Origin: Phytophthora quininea
Lineage: Eukaryota > Oomycota > Peronosporomycetes > Peronosporales > Peronosporaceae
Assembly (NCBI GenBank): GCA_011947345.1
Contig: JAAVTG010000525.1
Coordinates: 1 to 64,000 of the forward strand
DNA length: 64,000 bases
Direction of reading: 5' to 3'
Part shown: positions 11,486 through 22,372 of the stretch, in pieces
How positions within the stretch are numbered: the first letter of the stretch is position 1
Layout of the letters: each line of letters starts with the position of its first letter
Notes under the pieces: generated by a model
The model's input: only the letters and a program-made list of their open reading frames with translations
Databases searched by the model: none
Told to the model about the DNA's origin: nothing
Position numbers and translations under genes: made by a program

Positions 11486-12701
11486 CTAGTCCTTCGCAGA
11501 CGACTCCATGTCCTCCACCAGACGAGAGCCGTGCTTCTTGGTCAGTCGCTCCGTCAGCATCTCCTTGAAGTCGTTCATGATGGCGTTTTCGCGCTGCTGT
11601 TTCTCTTCAAAGTTGATGAGCGCCAGAGCACGCTTCTCCTCGGCCGTGTACACTTGGTTCTCCTTTCGGATTCGCACAGCGTTCATGCGTTTGTGGCGAC
11701 TGCCGCTCATGACGTAGCCCAAGTTCTCCAAGTTCTCGATTTCTGGTCCATTCCACCCTACCTCACCACGTCGTGGGATCCGCATGTTCTTCTGCACATA
11801 CTGTGCGATGGCAGCGCCTTCACCGGGCAACAAAGCCTTGCCGTAATTCAGCGACGACGCAGCAGTCTCTTCGGTCGATTGCAAAGGCTTTGGTCCAATT
11901 TCTTCGTCGTCATCGTCTTCCTTCTGGGCGCCTTGCACTGCTGCCTTAAACTTGGCTGCTTCGAATTGGTCAGTTTCGTCCACGTCGCTCATTGGGTCGC
12001 GGCTGTCCTCGCTGGGCTTGCGAGTCTTCTTCTCAGCAGCTACAGACACATCCGACTCGCTGCCATTGTCTTCAGCGCTCTCGCTGCTGTAAGAGCGTCT
12101 ACGTCGCTTATGTCTGCGACTTTTCCTGTCCTTCTTGTGGCTGCGACTGGACTTGGAGCTCCTTTTGGAACGTTTCTTGGCCTTTCGACTGTGTCGTCTT
12201 CTGCGTCTCTCTTCTTCACTGGAATCCTCACTACTGGAGGATCCAGAGCCCCTCCCGACTCACTATAGGATGGAGATCTAGATCTGGATCTGGACGGTGA
12301 TGGACTGGGCGTCTTTGGTCTCTTCTTCTCCTTCTTCTTCATGGGTGGGGGCTGGGGATATTGGCCCAGATGCTGAAGCTCTTGCGCTGCCGCTCGCGCT
12401 TCCTCTCCTCAAAGAAATCGTCCGTCTGTTCGTCCCGTCCGCCTCTGCTTCGGTGTCCTCCTGACGAAGGGCCGTAGCGGCCCATGGGCTCGCGGTCTCG
12501 ACCGGTTGGCTCCCGGTCCCTACGGTAACTTGACGAACTTTGACGCGACCGACGCGGCGAACGAGAGCGCGAACGGGACCGCGGACTGGCGCTGCGGCTA
12601 TAACGACGTCTCCTGTCTCTTCTGGGGCTTCGAATGCGGCTGCGACTGCGTCGGGGTGACGGACTGCGCCGTCGACGGCGAGGACTCGAGCTCCTCCCCA
12701 T
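11486..12701 (-). CDS. NKAP: NKAP-family (SynMuv C-terminal domain) RS-rich protein
   Basis: A nuclear protein of the NF-kappa-B-activating protein family, linked in animals to splicing, transcriptional repression and chromosome alignment. The start at 12701 gives MGRSSSPRRRRRSPSPRR, followed by an RS/SR-rich domain, a basic Lys/Arg/Ser linker, an acidic DDDDEE segment, and the diagnostic C-terminal domain: ALLPGEGAAIAQYVQ, RIPRRGEVG, GYVMSGSRHKRMNAVRIRKE and EEKRALALINFEEK. Two one-base frame changes are visible: near 12350-12360 (before PPPMKKKEKK) and near 12250 in a GGGG run. Reading across them restores an uninterrupted basic/Ser linker. Because the C-terminal domain is so well conserved, sequencing indels are more likely than gene death. 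Confidence 0.88.
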
Positions 12702-12797
12702 GGTGGGAATGATGAATTATTTCATAATTGGAGACATGGTTTTGAGTTTTGTGGATGACTGTATATTTAAGGTGGAATGGCTACATCATTCTTCACC

Positions 12798-13606
12798 TCA
12801 CGCGAGCTGTGTGCGAATGCTGTCGATGCGAGCAAAGTGCTCCTTGTGGACTTTGGCGACGATCGCCTTGCGAAGTTGTTTGACGTCTTCGTCGCCACGA
12901 ACGTCGTCCAGAAACGCCAGCACGGCTTCAAATTCGTGCTCGATGCCCCCAGCAGTGGACAACAGCTTGGTCTTGGTCACTTTTGGCGTTTGGCGCACAG
13001 GCTTCTTTGTTAATGGAGACACTTTCTGCCCCTGCTCCTCCTTCTCCAGTCTTTCCAGCTCGGCGTCCACGTCGTACGAGTCCCACTTGGTCTTGAGCTT
13101 GTTGCCTTGAGAGTCAAAGTGGTAGTCTACAGCGACAACAACCAACAGTCCAAATAATCAGCACCATATCATAAAACCACTGCGACTGCAGCCGAAGCTA
13201 CAGCATTGTTCGTCGTACAGGAGTTCAAAGTCGAGTTGGCTGCCGGGTCCTCCTCCATTTCCTCCTGAGGCTTGCTCTGGTCCTCAATGAATTGCTTGGT
13301 CTGCGTCTCCAAATGCAGCAGTCGCACGCCCACTTCCGACGCAATGAGGTCCACTTTGTTCAGCAGTTTGATGGCGTCCCGACGCTCCTTCTGCTCACTG
13401 CATGTAACGTACTCGACACGTGTAGCAACCTTCGTCAGTGACTTGCACCGCAGTCTGTAGCTGATACAATGTCCTGCAATACGGCAACGCCATACAGAGC
13501 ATATAAATCGCAAGTCTACTCACGTGTATCGCTGGTACTGCCAGGCGGCGAGCGGCGCGGCAGCCAGCACAGCAGCCGTCGCCAGCCACGACGACGTCGA
13601 CACCAT
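12798..13606 (-). CDS. Hypothetical membrane-anchored protein, possible BAG-like C-terminus
   Basis: Not firmly identified. From ATG 13606 the first exon encodes a short Ala/Leu-rich hydrophobic N-terminus (WLATAAVLAAAPLAAW), a candidate signal anchor. A 50-nt GT-AG intron fits at 13474-13523. Downstream pieces include ERRDAIKLLNKVDLIASEV (coiled coil-like), a Gly-rich linker, LDFELLYDEQ, a second likely intron near 13140-13180, then DYHFDSQGNKLKTKWDSYDV and a helical C-terminus (DDVRGDEDVKQLRKAIVAKV). The last helix vaguely resembles BAG domains of Hsp70 co-chaperones. Frames do not join perfectly in the middle, so the exon model is provisional. It ends 97 bp from the NKAP start on the same strand. 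Confidence 0.5.
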
Positions 13607-13705
13607 CGAACCGGAATGAAAGTTGCAATGACAAGCAGCTCATTTAACCGATCTATAAGGGTTAATCGTTCTGTTTAGAAACGTTTAGAAATCCGAAGTG
13701 AAGCT

Positions 13706-14756
13706 ATGGGCAAGAAGTCGAATTGGTCATCGACCGAGGACCAGGTGCTTTGCCGCGCGTGGCTGGAGGCGAATGAGGTGCAGCTGCAGTCGACCGACCA
13801 CCGCACCGCCAGCTTCTGGAGCGCCGTGCAGCAGTTCTTCCAGCAGGAGATGCCCTACTCGACGGAGCGGCCGCTGAACGGACTCAAGATCCGCTGGACG
13901 CGCATCAATCGCGACTCGCAGAAGTTCATGGGCATCTTCAACGAGGTGCGGGATCGAGAACGACAGGAATCTGATGGTGAGGCGTCACCAGAGCTGGAGC
14001 AGCAGTGGATCGACCAGGCCAAGACCGAGTTCCGCCAGACTTACGGCGCCAAGTTTCCCTTCGAAGGCTGTTGGAAGCTGCTGCGGCACGCGTCCTGTTG
14101 GCTGCAGCTGCTGGACAGCTCGTCCGGCAGAGCGCCGGTCCTCTCCAATAATATTGTGGACGTAGATATCTACAGGCAGGACGACACGCCGTCGGCCTCG
14201 ACGCCCACCACTCCCGCAGAGGCTACAGAAACGGAGGAGCCTGAACCTGGAGAGTCGAATGAACCGACGGTGATTACCACCACACATAGCAGCGCAAACT
14301 TCACCATTGCTCCTCGTAGGAACCCAGAGCCCGCAGTGCGGTCCCCACCTCTGACCTCAGCTCCTGGAGGAACCTACTGAGCCAGCTGTAGATGCCGTCG
14401 CTGCTTCAGCGTCTCCTGTGATTGCAGCTGCAGTCAGTACAATCATAACGCCTCCTACGGCTACGCCGGAAGTTGCAACATCTGCACCACAGACAAACTC
14501 TTCTATCAGAAAACGACGATCGTCCAACGACCCCAGTAGTCCTCAGTTCCGAGGTCTGACAGGCACTTTGGTCGACGAGATCAAGCGGCATAACGCCTTG
14601 CTGGAAGACCAGAACGCTATCGCACTACTGCGGGTCGACGTCGACATGATCCCGGACACGGAAGGCCGTCAAGCTTTCCAGTCGCTACGCAGCCGCTACC
14701 TCAAGAAGATGCGCACCAGTTTCACTGACGAGGACGGCGACACCAGCGATAAATAA
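13706..14756 (+). CDS. Myb/SANT-like DNA-binding domain protein
   Basis: A probable nuclear DNA-binding protein. The N-terminal 120 residues fit a Myb/SANT-like trihelix fold: NWSSTEDQVLCRAWLEA, FWSAVQQFFQQ, and LNGLKIRWTRINRDSQKF with spaced Trp residues. A long Pro/Thr/Glu-rich linker follows. One frame change near 14350-14370 leads into a second open stretch (to 14756) ending in a basic helix (IRKRRSSNDP) and a coiled segment (LVDEIKRHNALLEDQNAIAL). Proteins of this build are numerous in oomycetes and many derive from transposon-encoded DNA-binding proteins. The target is unknown. It lies head-to-head with the BAG-like gene, with 99 bp between start codons. Confidence 0.65.
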
Positions 14757-15137
14757 CTAAGCACGTTGTAGTGTATGCTTACCCTGCTGACAGCCTTTTG
14801 TCCTGGACGAGCCATCGAAGAAAGGCTTCGTGGTGCTAGAGCGAATACGTTACATCAGTGTTTCTTGGTATCACGTGCTCAGCAACTACATTTGCACGAA
14901 GATCTAGCATGGTCCACAAGTAAAACTCAGCTAGAAGTCATGCTGTTACTCTTACTGCACCAGCTTGATCAACTCACAGGAATTTCTGCAAGAGAAGCAC
15001 ACTTTAGCCAGCAGTTTGTCGCCACGTGGCTAGTGCACGCACCTGTTGACCAGTTTCAACAAGTGTTCAACTTTTGGATAGCAATACAAGAAAGTGAATC
15101 GATGACAACAACTCACTCATGGTATATTGCGCTAAAT
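14757..15137. other. Intergenic, no gene seen
   Basis: The interval between the convergent Myb/SANT-like and GLDH genes. Long plus-strand frames here and over the next kilobase are antisense shadows of the lactone dehydrogenase. I see no independent gene. Confidence 0.5.
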
Positions 15138-16834
15138 CTAAGCGCACAGCTCGTCCACAATGTGGTTCGACAGAATATGGTGCGGATCCACTTCATCGCG
15201 CGCCTTCTTGAACTGTTCAACCGGGTACCGTTTCTTCAGTCGGTCTTGCATCTTTTTCTTCTCAGCAGCATTGTCAGGCCATTCGATCTTCGCCCAGTGC
15301 TCCGTCCCTCCATACTGTTCCATAAAGTCCCGGTACATTGCGTAGAATCCCAGGAATCGATCGTTGATAGCGTTGCGCACTCGTTTCTCCGCGGTCGGCA
15401 AGTACATAATGACGCCGACCCACGAAAAATCTGGTGCGGGTGGGCAGCAGACGCAGGACTCATCTCGGACGTACTACGAGCCGTCCATCGCTGTTCAATT
15501 GGCGAGTGCGCTGGAATATCTTCGTCATCTATACGCTTGAGAAGCTTCTCCACAAAGTCCAAGTCGAGCGTGTCAGTGCAAGGAAATGCCACTTCCAGGA
15601 CAAGCTGCTGGCCACCGCAGTCGAAGCCGATGATATCGTCCGAATACGCGACCCGATACCCCTCGCTAAGCTTCCAGTACTGCTTTTCCGCTTCATTCAC
15701 ACGAATGACGTGCTTCTTGTCCAGAGGGTTAATTTCGAGCAGCTTATCCCGCAGCTTTGTAAAGTTCCAATCGAGATAGTCCAGCGCAGGTTTACCCTTG
15801 GTCAGCTCCAAGTAGAGCTTCCGCGGAGCTTCCAAGCGGACCCTCTCACTGGGCTGTACTGGCGGGAAGCGTGACTCATTGAGAGGTTCGTCGTCTTGAG
15901 CACGCCGGCACTGCACCACCACGATAGCATCGGTATATGGGATCCACATGTAGCGCAAGTGTTGGAACTCCACGAGCCAGCGGTTGTGGTTTTTCGGATC
16001 TCGTCCAACGTCATTACCGTCGTCTTCTCAATCAGCTTGTGCATGGGCACGCACTGCAGCGTCACCTTGGTGACAACCCCGAGAGCTCCAAGTCCACACT
16101 TTGCCAGTTCAAACAGCTCAGAATTCTGCGTAGCACTCAACATCATCTTGCCCTTAGCCGGCGTCACGATCTCCATCTCCACAATCTGGTCGTCAATCGG
16201 CGGGATGGCCGCCCCGTGCCGTGGCATCCAGCCTGGCAAATGCCGCCCACTTGTTGGTCCCGAATGGACGCCACATTCTGCATCGTCATGCCGTACGTCC
16301 GCAGCTTGTCCAGCAGCTCTCCGACGATCATACCGGTCTCGACCGTCACTTGGAGCTTCTCCTTGTCCACGTTGAGGACCTTATCACACAACGCCATGGT
16401 CATCATGGCTTCATTAGAGCTTGTGTTGGTCGTAGCTTCTCCAGAAAATCCCAAGCCATTGGGCGAGACGCCTGCGCCCATGCAGCGCAGCTTCTGCTTC
16501 TTGTCGTGGTATCTTTTGAGCAGTTGCTCCACTTCCTCCACAGACTCTGGCGTGTGGAAGTTCTTGGGTCGACACTCGTGCGTGTTCGACCAGTTGACGA
16601 ACTCGTGGTGGTCCTCTGCATTCGTCTCGGCCTGTGCGGCGTCTGTAAGTCCAGCGACAGCAACTACTGCCGCACCTGCTGCAACAACCGCAGCGTGGCT
16701 GAGCAATCTGCTGCGGGGGCTTCTTTCTGTCCAGACGCAGCTGAGTGCAAACGCGCTGCTTGCACCACACGCACAGAGCTACGTTGCGAACGCACTCGCT
16801 GCAGAGCAGCGCCCACGGAGCTGCGAGCAAGCAT
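15138..16834 (-). CDS. GLDH: L-galactono-1,4-lactone dehydrogenase (ascorbate synthesis)
   Basis: Catalyses the last step of the plant-type ascorbate pathway, oxidising L-galactono-1,4-lactone at the mitochondrial inner membrane. From ATG 16834 an Arg/Ser/Ala-rich presequence and a hydrophobic segment (AAVVAAGAAVVAVAG) precede the FAD-binding PCMH part (NWSNTHECRPKNFHTPE, GAGVSPNGLGFSG, VASIRDQQVGGI, CGLGALGVVTKVTLQC). The substrate domain has YIPYTDAIVVVQ-like, LDYLDWNFTKLRDKLLE, SEGYRVAYSDDIIGFDCGG and the C-terminal DEVDPHHILSN. The order and motifs match plant GLDH rather than gulonolactone oxidase. About four one-base frame changes break the frame, one in a CCCCC run near 16713. The Rep-like fidelity of every motif argues against a long-dead gene. 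Confidence 0.88.
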
Positions 16835-17022
16835 GGCGGCGGTAGCTTTGATACGCGAATGTGGGGCTCTGAATACCAGCTTTACGTCATACGAACGTTT
16901 TCTACACCAATCAGGAGCCATAATTTGTTTTGTAATCACGTGTTTTTACTGGCCACAATCATTTACGGACAAGATGCACATCATGATGATCATCTTCTAG
17001 CCACCTCAGCGCCTCCGTTCCT

Positions 17023-17778
17023 TTACGCGGGCAGGTTGGTCTGGATGAACTTGACGGCCGCGTGCCAGGCTTTCATGACCGCCGTCTTGGTGGCCGGCAC
17101 GTCCATGTCGCCGCGGTGCACCCATCCGTGGTTCTGGTCGGCGAACAGCAGCACGTCGCTCTTAGCGCCAATGTCGGCGCGCGCCTTGAGGATCTTGTGC
17201 ACGCTGCCGTCAGGCTTGACAAAGTCCGGGTCGTCTCCAGCAGCCATGAGCAGCTGCGGCACCTTGACGCTCTCGGCGAGCTTGTCCACGGCGCCGTCGC
17301 CCTTGAGTATGTTCTCGACGATCCACGTGGGGTGGAAAGACACGTGGCCCACCACAACCGGGTCGGCCAGAGTGGTCTGCGTGGTACCCACCCAGGAGCC
17401 CCAGCACATGCCATAGCTGATGAAACGCTCGGCGCCAGCCTCCGTCTTGAGGTAGTTGATGGCGTCCTGGATGCGCGGGCCAAAGTGCTCGGCGAAGGTG
17501 TACTTCTTGAACCAGTCCACCAGCGTGTCCGTGTTGTCCAAGTAGTCACCGTTGACCAGGTCTACCACCACCACAGCGTAGCCCAGCTTGCCCATGTGGT
17601 CGGCGTCGGCCTTGGTGCGGCCGCTGTCCAAGCCGTAGATGTCCGGATACACGAGGATGCCGGCCTTGGCGCTCGCTGGACCGGTCACGTACAGGTTGGT
17701 GCTGCCGAAGGTCTTCATGACGCCCGTGTGGGCGGCGGGGTCGCGCGCAGGCTCGGCGGTGACGGGGCAGCAGCTCAT
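17023..17778 (-). CDS. Dienelactone hydrolase family protein
   Basis: A 251-residue alpha/beta hydrolase of the dienelactone hydrolase family, open from ATG 17778. The Cys-His-Asp triad is visible: nucleophile in YGMCWGSW, acid in AAGDDPDF, and His in DQNHGWVHRGD. The substrate is not predictable from sequence; family members hydrolyse cyclic esters and carboxymethylenebutenolide-type lactones. There is no signal peptide, so it is probably cytosolic. Its start lies only 57 bp from the inferred start of the divergent HECT ligase. Confidence 0.88.
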   Translation of the reverse strand: MSCCPVTAEPARDPAAHTGVMKTFGSTNLYVTGPASAKAGILVYPDIYGLDSGRTKADADHMGKLGYAVVVVDLVNGDYLDNTDTLVDWFKKYTFAEHFGPRIQDAINYLKTEAGAERFISYGMCWGSWVGTTQTTLADPVVVGHVSFHPTWIVENILKGDGAVDKLAESVKVPQLLMAAGDDPDFVKPDGSVHKILKARADIGAKSDVLLFADQNHGWVHRGDMDVPATKTAVMKAWHAAVKFIQTNLPA

Positions 17779-17835
17779 GGTGATCTCTTGAGGCTTGTCG
17801 GTCGGATCTGGAAGTGACGATGAATCACCGCCAGA
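17779..17835. promoter_or_regulatory. Very short divergent promoter region
   Basis: Only 57 bp separate the start codon of the dienelactone hydrolase (minus) from the inferred HECT start (plus). No TATA box is seen. If both starts are right, the 5' UTRs or core promoters must overlap. Confidence 0.4.
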
Positions 17836-20385
17836 ATGGCTGACGGGTTTGAATGGAACATACAGCGAGATGATTGGTTGATTTATCCGGACAGTATCCG
17901 GAAGTTGAGGAAAAAGAGCAGTGCGATTATGGGGGTGTATTGGCCAAGACTCCCACGCGAAATGCTGTTGGTGTGACAGCTAAAGGCGTCTTCGCGCCGT
18001 CCTCACCGACGAATTCACGTACTGTCGTACCAGTCCCAAGCGACGAGCAGCTGGATCTGGAGGAAGAGCAGCAGCAGAAGAGGTAGCGTAACAAAAGGCA
18101 ACTTCAACGTGATACATTTCATTTATCATATAAATTTGATCATTTCATCAGGGAGGAAGAAGCTGCCGAGAAGCAAAAGGCTGCAGTCACTCATGTGGTG
18201 GAGAACCTGTTCCCATATGCACCTGTGACTGTGCAGACGCAAAAGTATCCAAGCTCCAGTGCCAAAGCAGGTCAAGCCTATCTGTGGATCACTGTGGACG
18301 AGGCCGAGATCAAGAAAAGAGGCCTTGGTGCCAGCCCCGTCCGCTATCCTGTAGGTGTAGCAGTGGACACAGACGGCAATGTCTTCGTGTCGGAGGCTGG
18401 CAGCACCCCAAAGGCTAACGCTAATAGCTCCACGATGCCGTACAAGATTTCTGCGGATAGCATCATGGATTATTCAGCTACCAAGCAACCACCACCCGTG
18501 TTAAAACCGCCAAAGTTGGTGGAGGCGTCGCAAAATGAGTTGGTTGTCAAGTGGAAGAAGTCGTTGGACTCGACTGTGGATCGCTACGAAGTGCAGTATC
18601 GCAAGGCTGATAGTCCGAACACTACGTGGGCGGGGCTGGCAGTAGTCACAGCATGGAAGCACGTGAGTTTGCATGGCGTTCGATGTAATACGCCGTTCGA
18701 CTTCCGAGTTCGCGCTCGAAATGCTGCTGGGTGGAACGAATATAGTGAGCCCAGCGAAGTGCTCTGGACTTTGCCGGGTCCTCCCGATATGCCTCGACAG
18801 CCGATTGCTGGTGTTGTCACCAATACCTATGCCAGCATTTTCTGGTTCCCAGTCGAAGCTAATGGCGCTCCTCCCGTGATATATACTCGAAATGAGAGAA
18901 AGCAGTGGGAGCCAGCAGTCGTCGTTCGCTCAAGTCTATGAAGGGCCGGGCACTGGGTTCGTTGTGAGCCATTTAACGCCCAAAACTACCTACACATTCC
19001 GTCTCCAAGCTTCTAACAGCGTTGGTGCTACGGGCTTTATCGAGAGTAGAACAGTGAAAACCATGGCATACGGGAAACCGGAAATTGTGGAGCTTACAAA
19101 CGCCGAGAAGACTGCAGCCTACGATCGCTGGGTGCAATGCTGGGACCCGAAGACGGAGCAGGTATTTTACTTTAACAAATTCACAAGTCAACGTGTTACG
19201 GAAGAACCTCCTGAGCTCGCAGTTGTACGGGAGGAAAAGGGCCTCGTAAACGTTGAAGAAACTCCGGACATGATATTCCGTCGGAAGAGATTTCGCTTTC
19301 ATCGTGAACTGCGGCAAGGAGTACAAGGGCTTGGAAATGTTATGCGAATTGAATTGCAGAGAGAATCCATGTTTGATGGCACAATGAAATTCTTCCAGAA
19401 ACTGACGAAGTCAGATTTGGTGGCCAAACCCAAGATCTCATTTGAGAACGAGCCAGGAATCGATTCTGGTGGTCTGTCGAAGGATTGGTTCTTACAGGTG
19501 TCCAAACTTTCAACCGACAAAACTCGAGGTTTGTTTAAGCTGTGTGATGAAGGGCTGTACGCTATCGATCTCACGTCGTCACAGCAAGCGACACAGCAAT
19601 ATAAGTTTCTAGGGAAATTCATCGCCAAGGCCATTTTTGATCGCCAGACACTGGATTTACCGTTCTGTGATGTCGTGTACAGGCATTTGCTTCAAATGCC
19701 CTCTGGTATGGACGACCTTCGTCAAATGGATTCGCAGTATCATAAATCTTTGGTGTGGATGCTTGAGAATGACATTGCGGACATTCTTGATGAGACTTTC
19801 AGTGTTGAGGTTGAAGGATCCGGGAGTAAGAAACCCACGGTCGTGGATTTGAAGGAAAATGGCAGGGATATCCCTGTCACCGACGCAAACAAGAAAGAAT
19901 ACGTCGATCTCGTAGTGCAGTGGCGGACCGAGTTTGGCGCACAAGCGCAGATGAGCGCCTTGATCCAAGGGTTTACCACTTTAATTCCATTATCCGCTGT
20001 GAAAGTGTTCGATTTGGGCGAGTTGAAAATGTTGGTGAACGGAAAGCCCACAGTTGATGTGGAAGAGCTTCGGTCTTGTACAGTGTTCCAAGGCGGCTAT
20101 GATGAGCACACTCAAGTTGTTTTGTGGTTGTGGCAAGCGCTTCGAGAGTTTACAGCGGAACTTCGCGGGCTGTTTCTAAAGTTTATGACAGGTACTAACA
20201 AAATCCCTTTAGACGGCTTTGAGCCGCCGCTAAATCTCACAAAGTCAGATCTCGATCCACAAGCGCTTCCTAGGACGCATACATGTTTCAATCAGCTCGT
20301 GCTACCTGAATACACCAACTACGAGACGCTTGTCGAAAAAATCACGTTTGCGATCACCAATGCTGAAGGCTTTGAACTTTCGTAG
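17836..20385 (+). CDS. HECT-type E3 ubiquitin ligase with FN3 repeats and WW domain
   Basis: Transfers ubiquitin through a catalytic cysteine. The inferred start at ATG 17836 gives MADGFEWNIQRDDW. A 69-nt GT-AG intron fits at 18083-18151, joining an acidic/Gln-rich segment to EEEAAEKQKAAV. An NHL-like strand (PVGVAVDTDGNVFVSEAG) precedes two fibronectin type III-like repeats (from about 18500). A WW-like module follows (WVQCWDPKTEQVFYFN ending in EEPPE), then a full HECT domain from about 19280, with SFENEPGIDSGGLSKDWF, an E2-binding lobe, and the active-site motif LPRTHTCFNQLVLPEY, where Cys is the nucleophile. Frame changes are needed near 17900 and near 18890 (inside the second FN3). The HECT part is fully open. 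Confidence 0.88.
18083..18151 (+). other. Intron in the HECT ligase gene
   Basis: A 69-nt intron with donor GTAGCG and acceptor TCATCAG. Removing it restores the frame between a Gln/Lys-rich end (QQQKR) and EEEAAEKQ. The interior is AT-rich compared with the exons. Confidence 0.7.
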
Positions 20386-20469
20386 AACGGTGAACACTGA
20401 ATTGTGGCTTGTTGCGATACAAGGTGGTCACAAGCCTACAATTACGCACAACGTCTCTCGTTGGAGTTC

Positions 20470-22146
20470 TCAGCTAAAGTCGATGCCCTGGGCGAGCGGC
20501 AGCTCCTTGCTATAGTTAATGGTGCACGTGAGCGGCGCATGTACTGCTTCCACGCGTCGCTGCCCGACTCACGGCCACCGCCAGTCTCTTTCTCACCGCC
20601 GAACGCGCCGCCAATTTCAGCACCGCTCGGTCCGATGTTGATGTTCACAATGCCGCAGTCTGAGCCCTTCGCTCCGGTCCATTGGAAGATTGCCGCTTGG
20701 TTCTTCGTGAACAAGGACGAAGAGAGACCCTGTGGGACAGCATTGTTCTTCTCGATGGCCTCATCCAGCGTCTTGAACGTCATCGCGTACAAGATCGGAG
20801 CAAAGATTTCTTTCTGGACAATCTCAGCGTCGTGGGAGATCGAAACGATGGTCGGCTCCACAAAGTGGCCATCTCCCTCGATCTTCTTGCCACCGATGAG
20901 GATCTAATAAAGGAAAACAAGTCATAACTATGAGTGACACAGTCGATACCAAGGTCCAACATTACACGACTCACCTTTCCACCCTGTTGCTTGATGGTAT
21001 CGATGCCGTCAAGGTAGTTCTTCACAGCCTGCGTGTTGTGCAGCGGTCCGCACAAGACGCCATCGTTCAACGGGTCGCCAATCTTCACGTTCTGGTACGC
21101 AGATACCAAACGCTTGAGGAACTCATCGTGGATATCTTCGTGCAGGAAGAGGCGACGAAGTGACGTGCAGCGCTGTCCAGCCGTGCCCACAGCGGAAAAC
21201 AGCGTCGCACGCAACGCCATCTCCAGGTCTGCGTCCTTGTCGACAATCATGGCATTGTTGCCGCCCAGCTCCAGAATGGTCTTGCCGAAGCGTGACGACA
21301 CTACCTCGTTCACATGGCGGCCGACCTTAGTGGATCCCGTGAACGACACGAGCTCCACGCGCTTGTCGTGGATCATAGCTTCGCCTACTTCGTTGCCACT
21401 TCCACAGACCAGAGAGGCAATAGCTCCTGGGTGTCCATTACGTTCCAGGACATCAGCAATAATCTTGGTACAGGCCACCGACGTCAGCGACAGCGACTCG
21501 GATGGCTTCCAGATCTGCGTGTTGCCGCACACCAGACTCAGTGCAGCGTTCCAGAACAGCACTGCACATGGGAAGTTGAAGGCCGTCACAATACCGACGT
21601 GTCCTTTGAGGGGTTGTATCTCTCCATCATGAAGTGGCCAGGACGCTCCGATGGGATCACCGAGCCATTCAGCGTGCGGCTAAGACCCACAGCAAAATCG
21701 CAGATGTCGATGGCTTCCTGCACTTCGCCGACGCCTTCCACGTAGATCTTACCCATCTCCAGGGATATCAATTTGCCCAAGGCGTCGCGTTTGTTGCGAA
21801 GCTCCTCGCCGATCTGGCGCACGATCTCGCCACGGGCCGGGGCCGGCAGGTCGCACCATTGCGGCTTGGCCTCGTCCATGGCGTCCACCACCTTGAGGTA
21901 GTCGTCCTTGGTGCCGGCACGAACGCTGGCGATGGGCTGGCCGTTCACGGGGCTTACGGACGTGTACACTTCACCGTTGCCGAACCACTGGCCGTTGTAG
22001 ACGCCGGCGTTCTGCTCCTTGAGCCCCAGTTCCTCCAGGAACGGGAAGCGGGCGAGCGCGCTTTGCGGACCGGACAGAGACATCTGACGACGCGTCAGGT
22101 GCGTCAGCAGACGCGCAGACTGCGGCTTCCGGGCGAGACTCAGCAT
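20470..22146 (-). CDS. ALDH7A1: Alpha-aminoadipic semialdehyde dehydrogenase (antiquitin, ALDH7A1)
   Basis: NAD+-dependent aldehyde dehydrogenase of the lysine degradation pathway. The start at ATG 22146 gives an Arg/Ser/Leu-rich presequence ([20 protein letters not shown]), likely mitochondrial, then [19 protein letters not shown], typical of antiquitin. Key motifs are [28 protein letters not shown], catalytic Glu in ILELGGNNA, catalytic Cys in [12 protein letters not shown], and the C-terminal [20 protein letters not shown] 71-nt intron at 20904-20974 fits cleanly. Frame changes lie near 21612 (a CCCC run) and near 20535, after which the end reads [16 protein letters not shown]. It is convergent with the HECT gene, 84 bp apart. 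Confidence 0.92.
20904..20974 (-). other. Intron in ALDH7A1
   Basis: A 71-nt GT-AG intron (GTGAGT donor, TTATTAG acceptor). It interrupts the sequence between IKQQGGK and [14 protein letters not shown]. Confidence 0.8.
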
Positions 22147-22372
22147 GGCAAACGTGAGGGATCCGAGGCGAATTGGCTTGTGGTGGTCATTTTTGAGCTT
22201 GAAAAGCCAACTTCAAGCGGTTTAACGTCCTATCACCAGATTGGACGAAAGTCCGATTCCCCGCTATAGTGACATTATTTCGGTGCCCATCCCCCGCCAC
22301 GTACGTGTGCATCACGGCAACTTCAGCTGCTGCTTCAATTCACATGTTTCATTCATTCGTTGTTGCAAAAGC

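Noticed and set aside
11531..12268. A 245-codon plus-strand frame opposite NKAP
   Set aside because: Its composition simply mirrors the RS-rich and acidic minus-strand gene.
12339..12360. An intron explaining the first NKAP frame change
   Set aside because: There is no GT-AG pair with room for an intron; the conserved sequence is continuous with one base missing or extra.
14775..15779. A long plus-strand open frame (334 codons)
   Set aside because: It is antisense to L-galactono-1,4-lactone dehydrogenase, whose minus-strand motifs are clear. The plus product resembles nothing.
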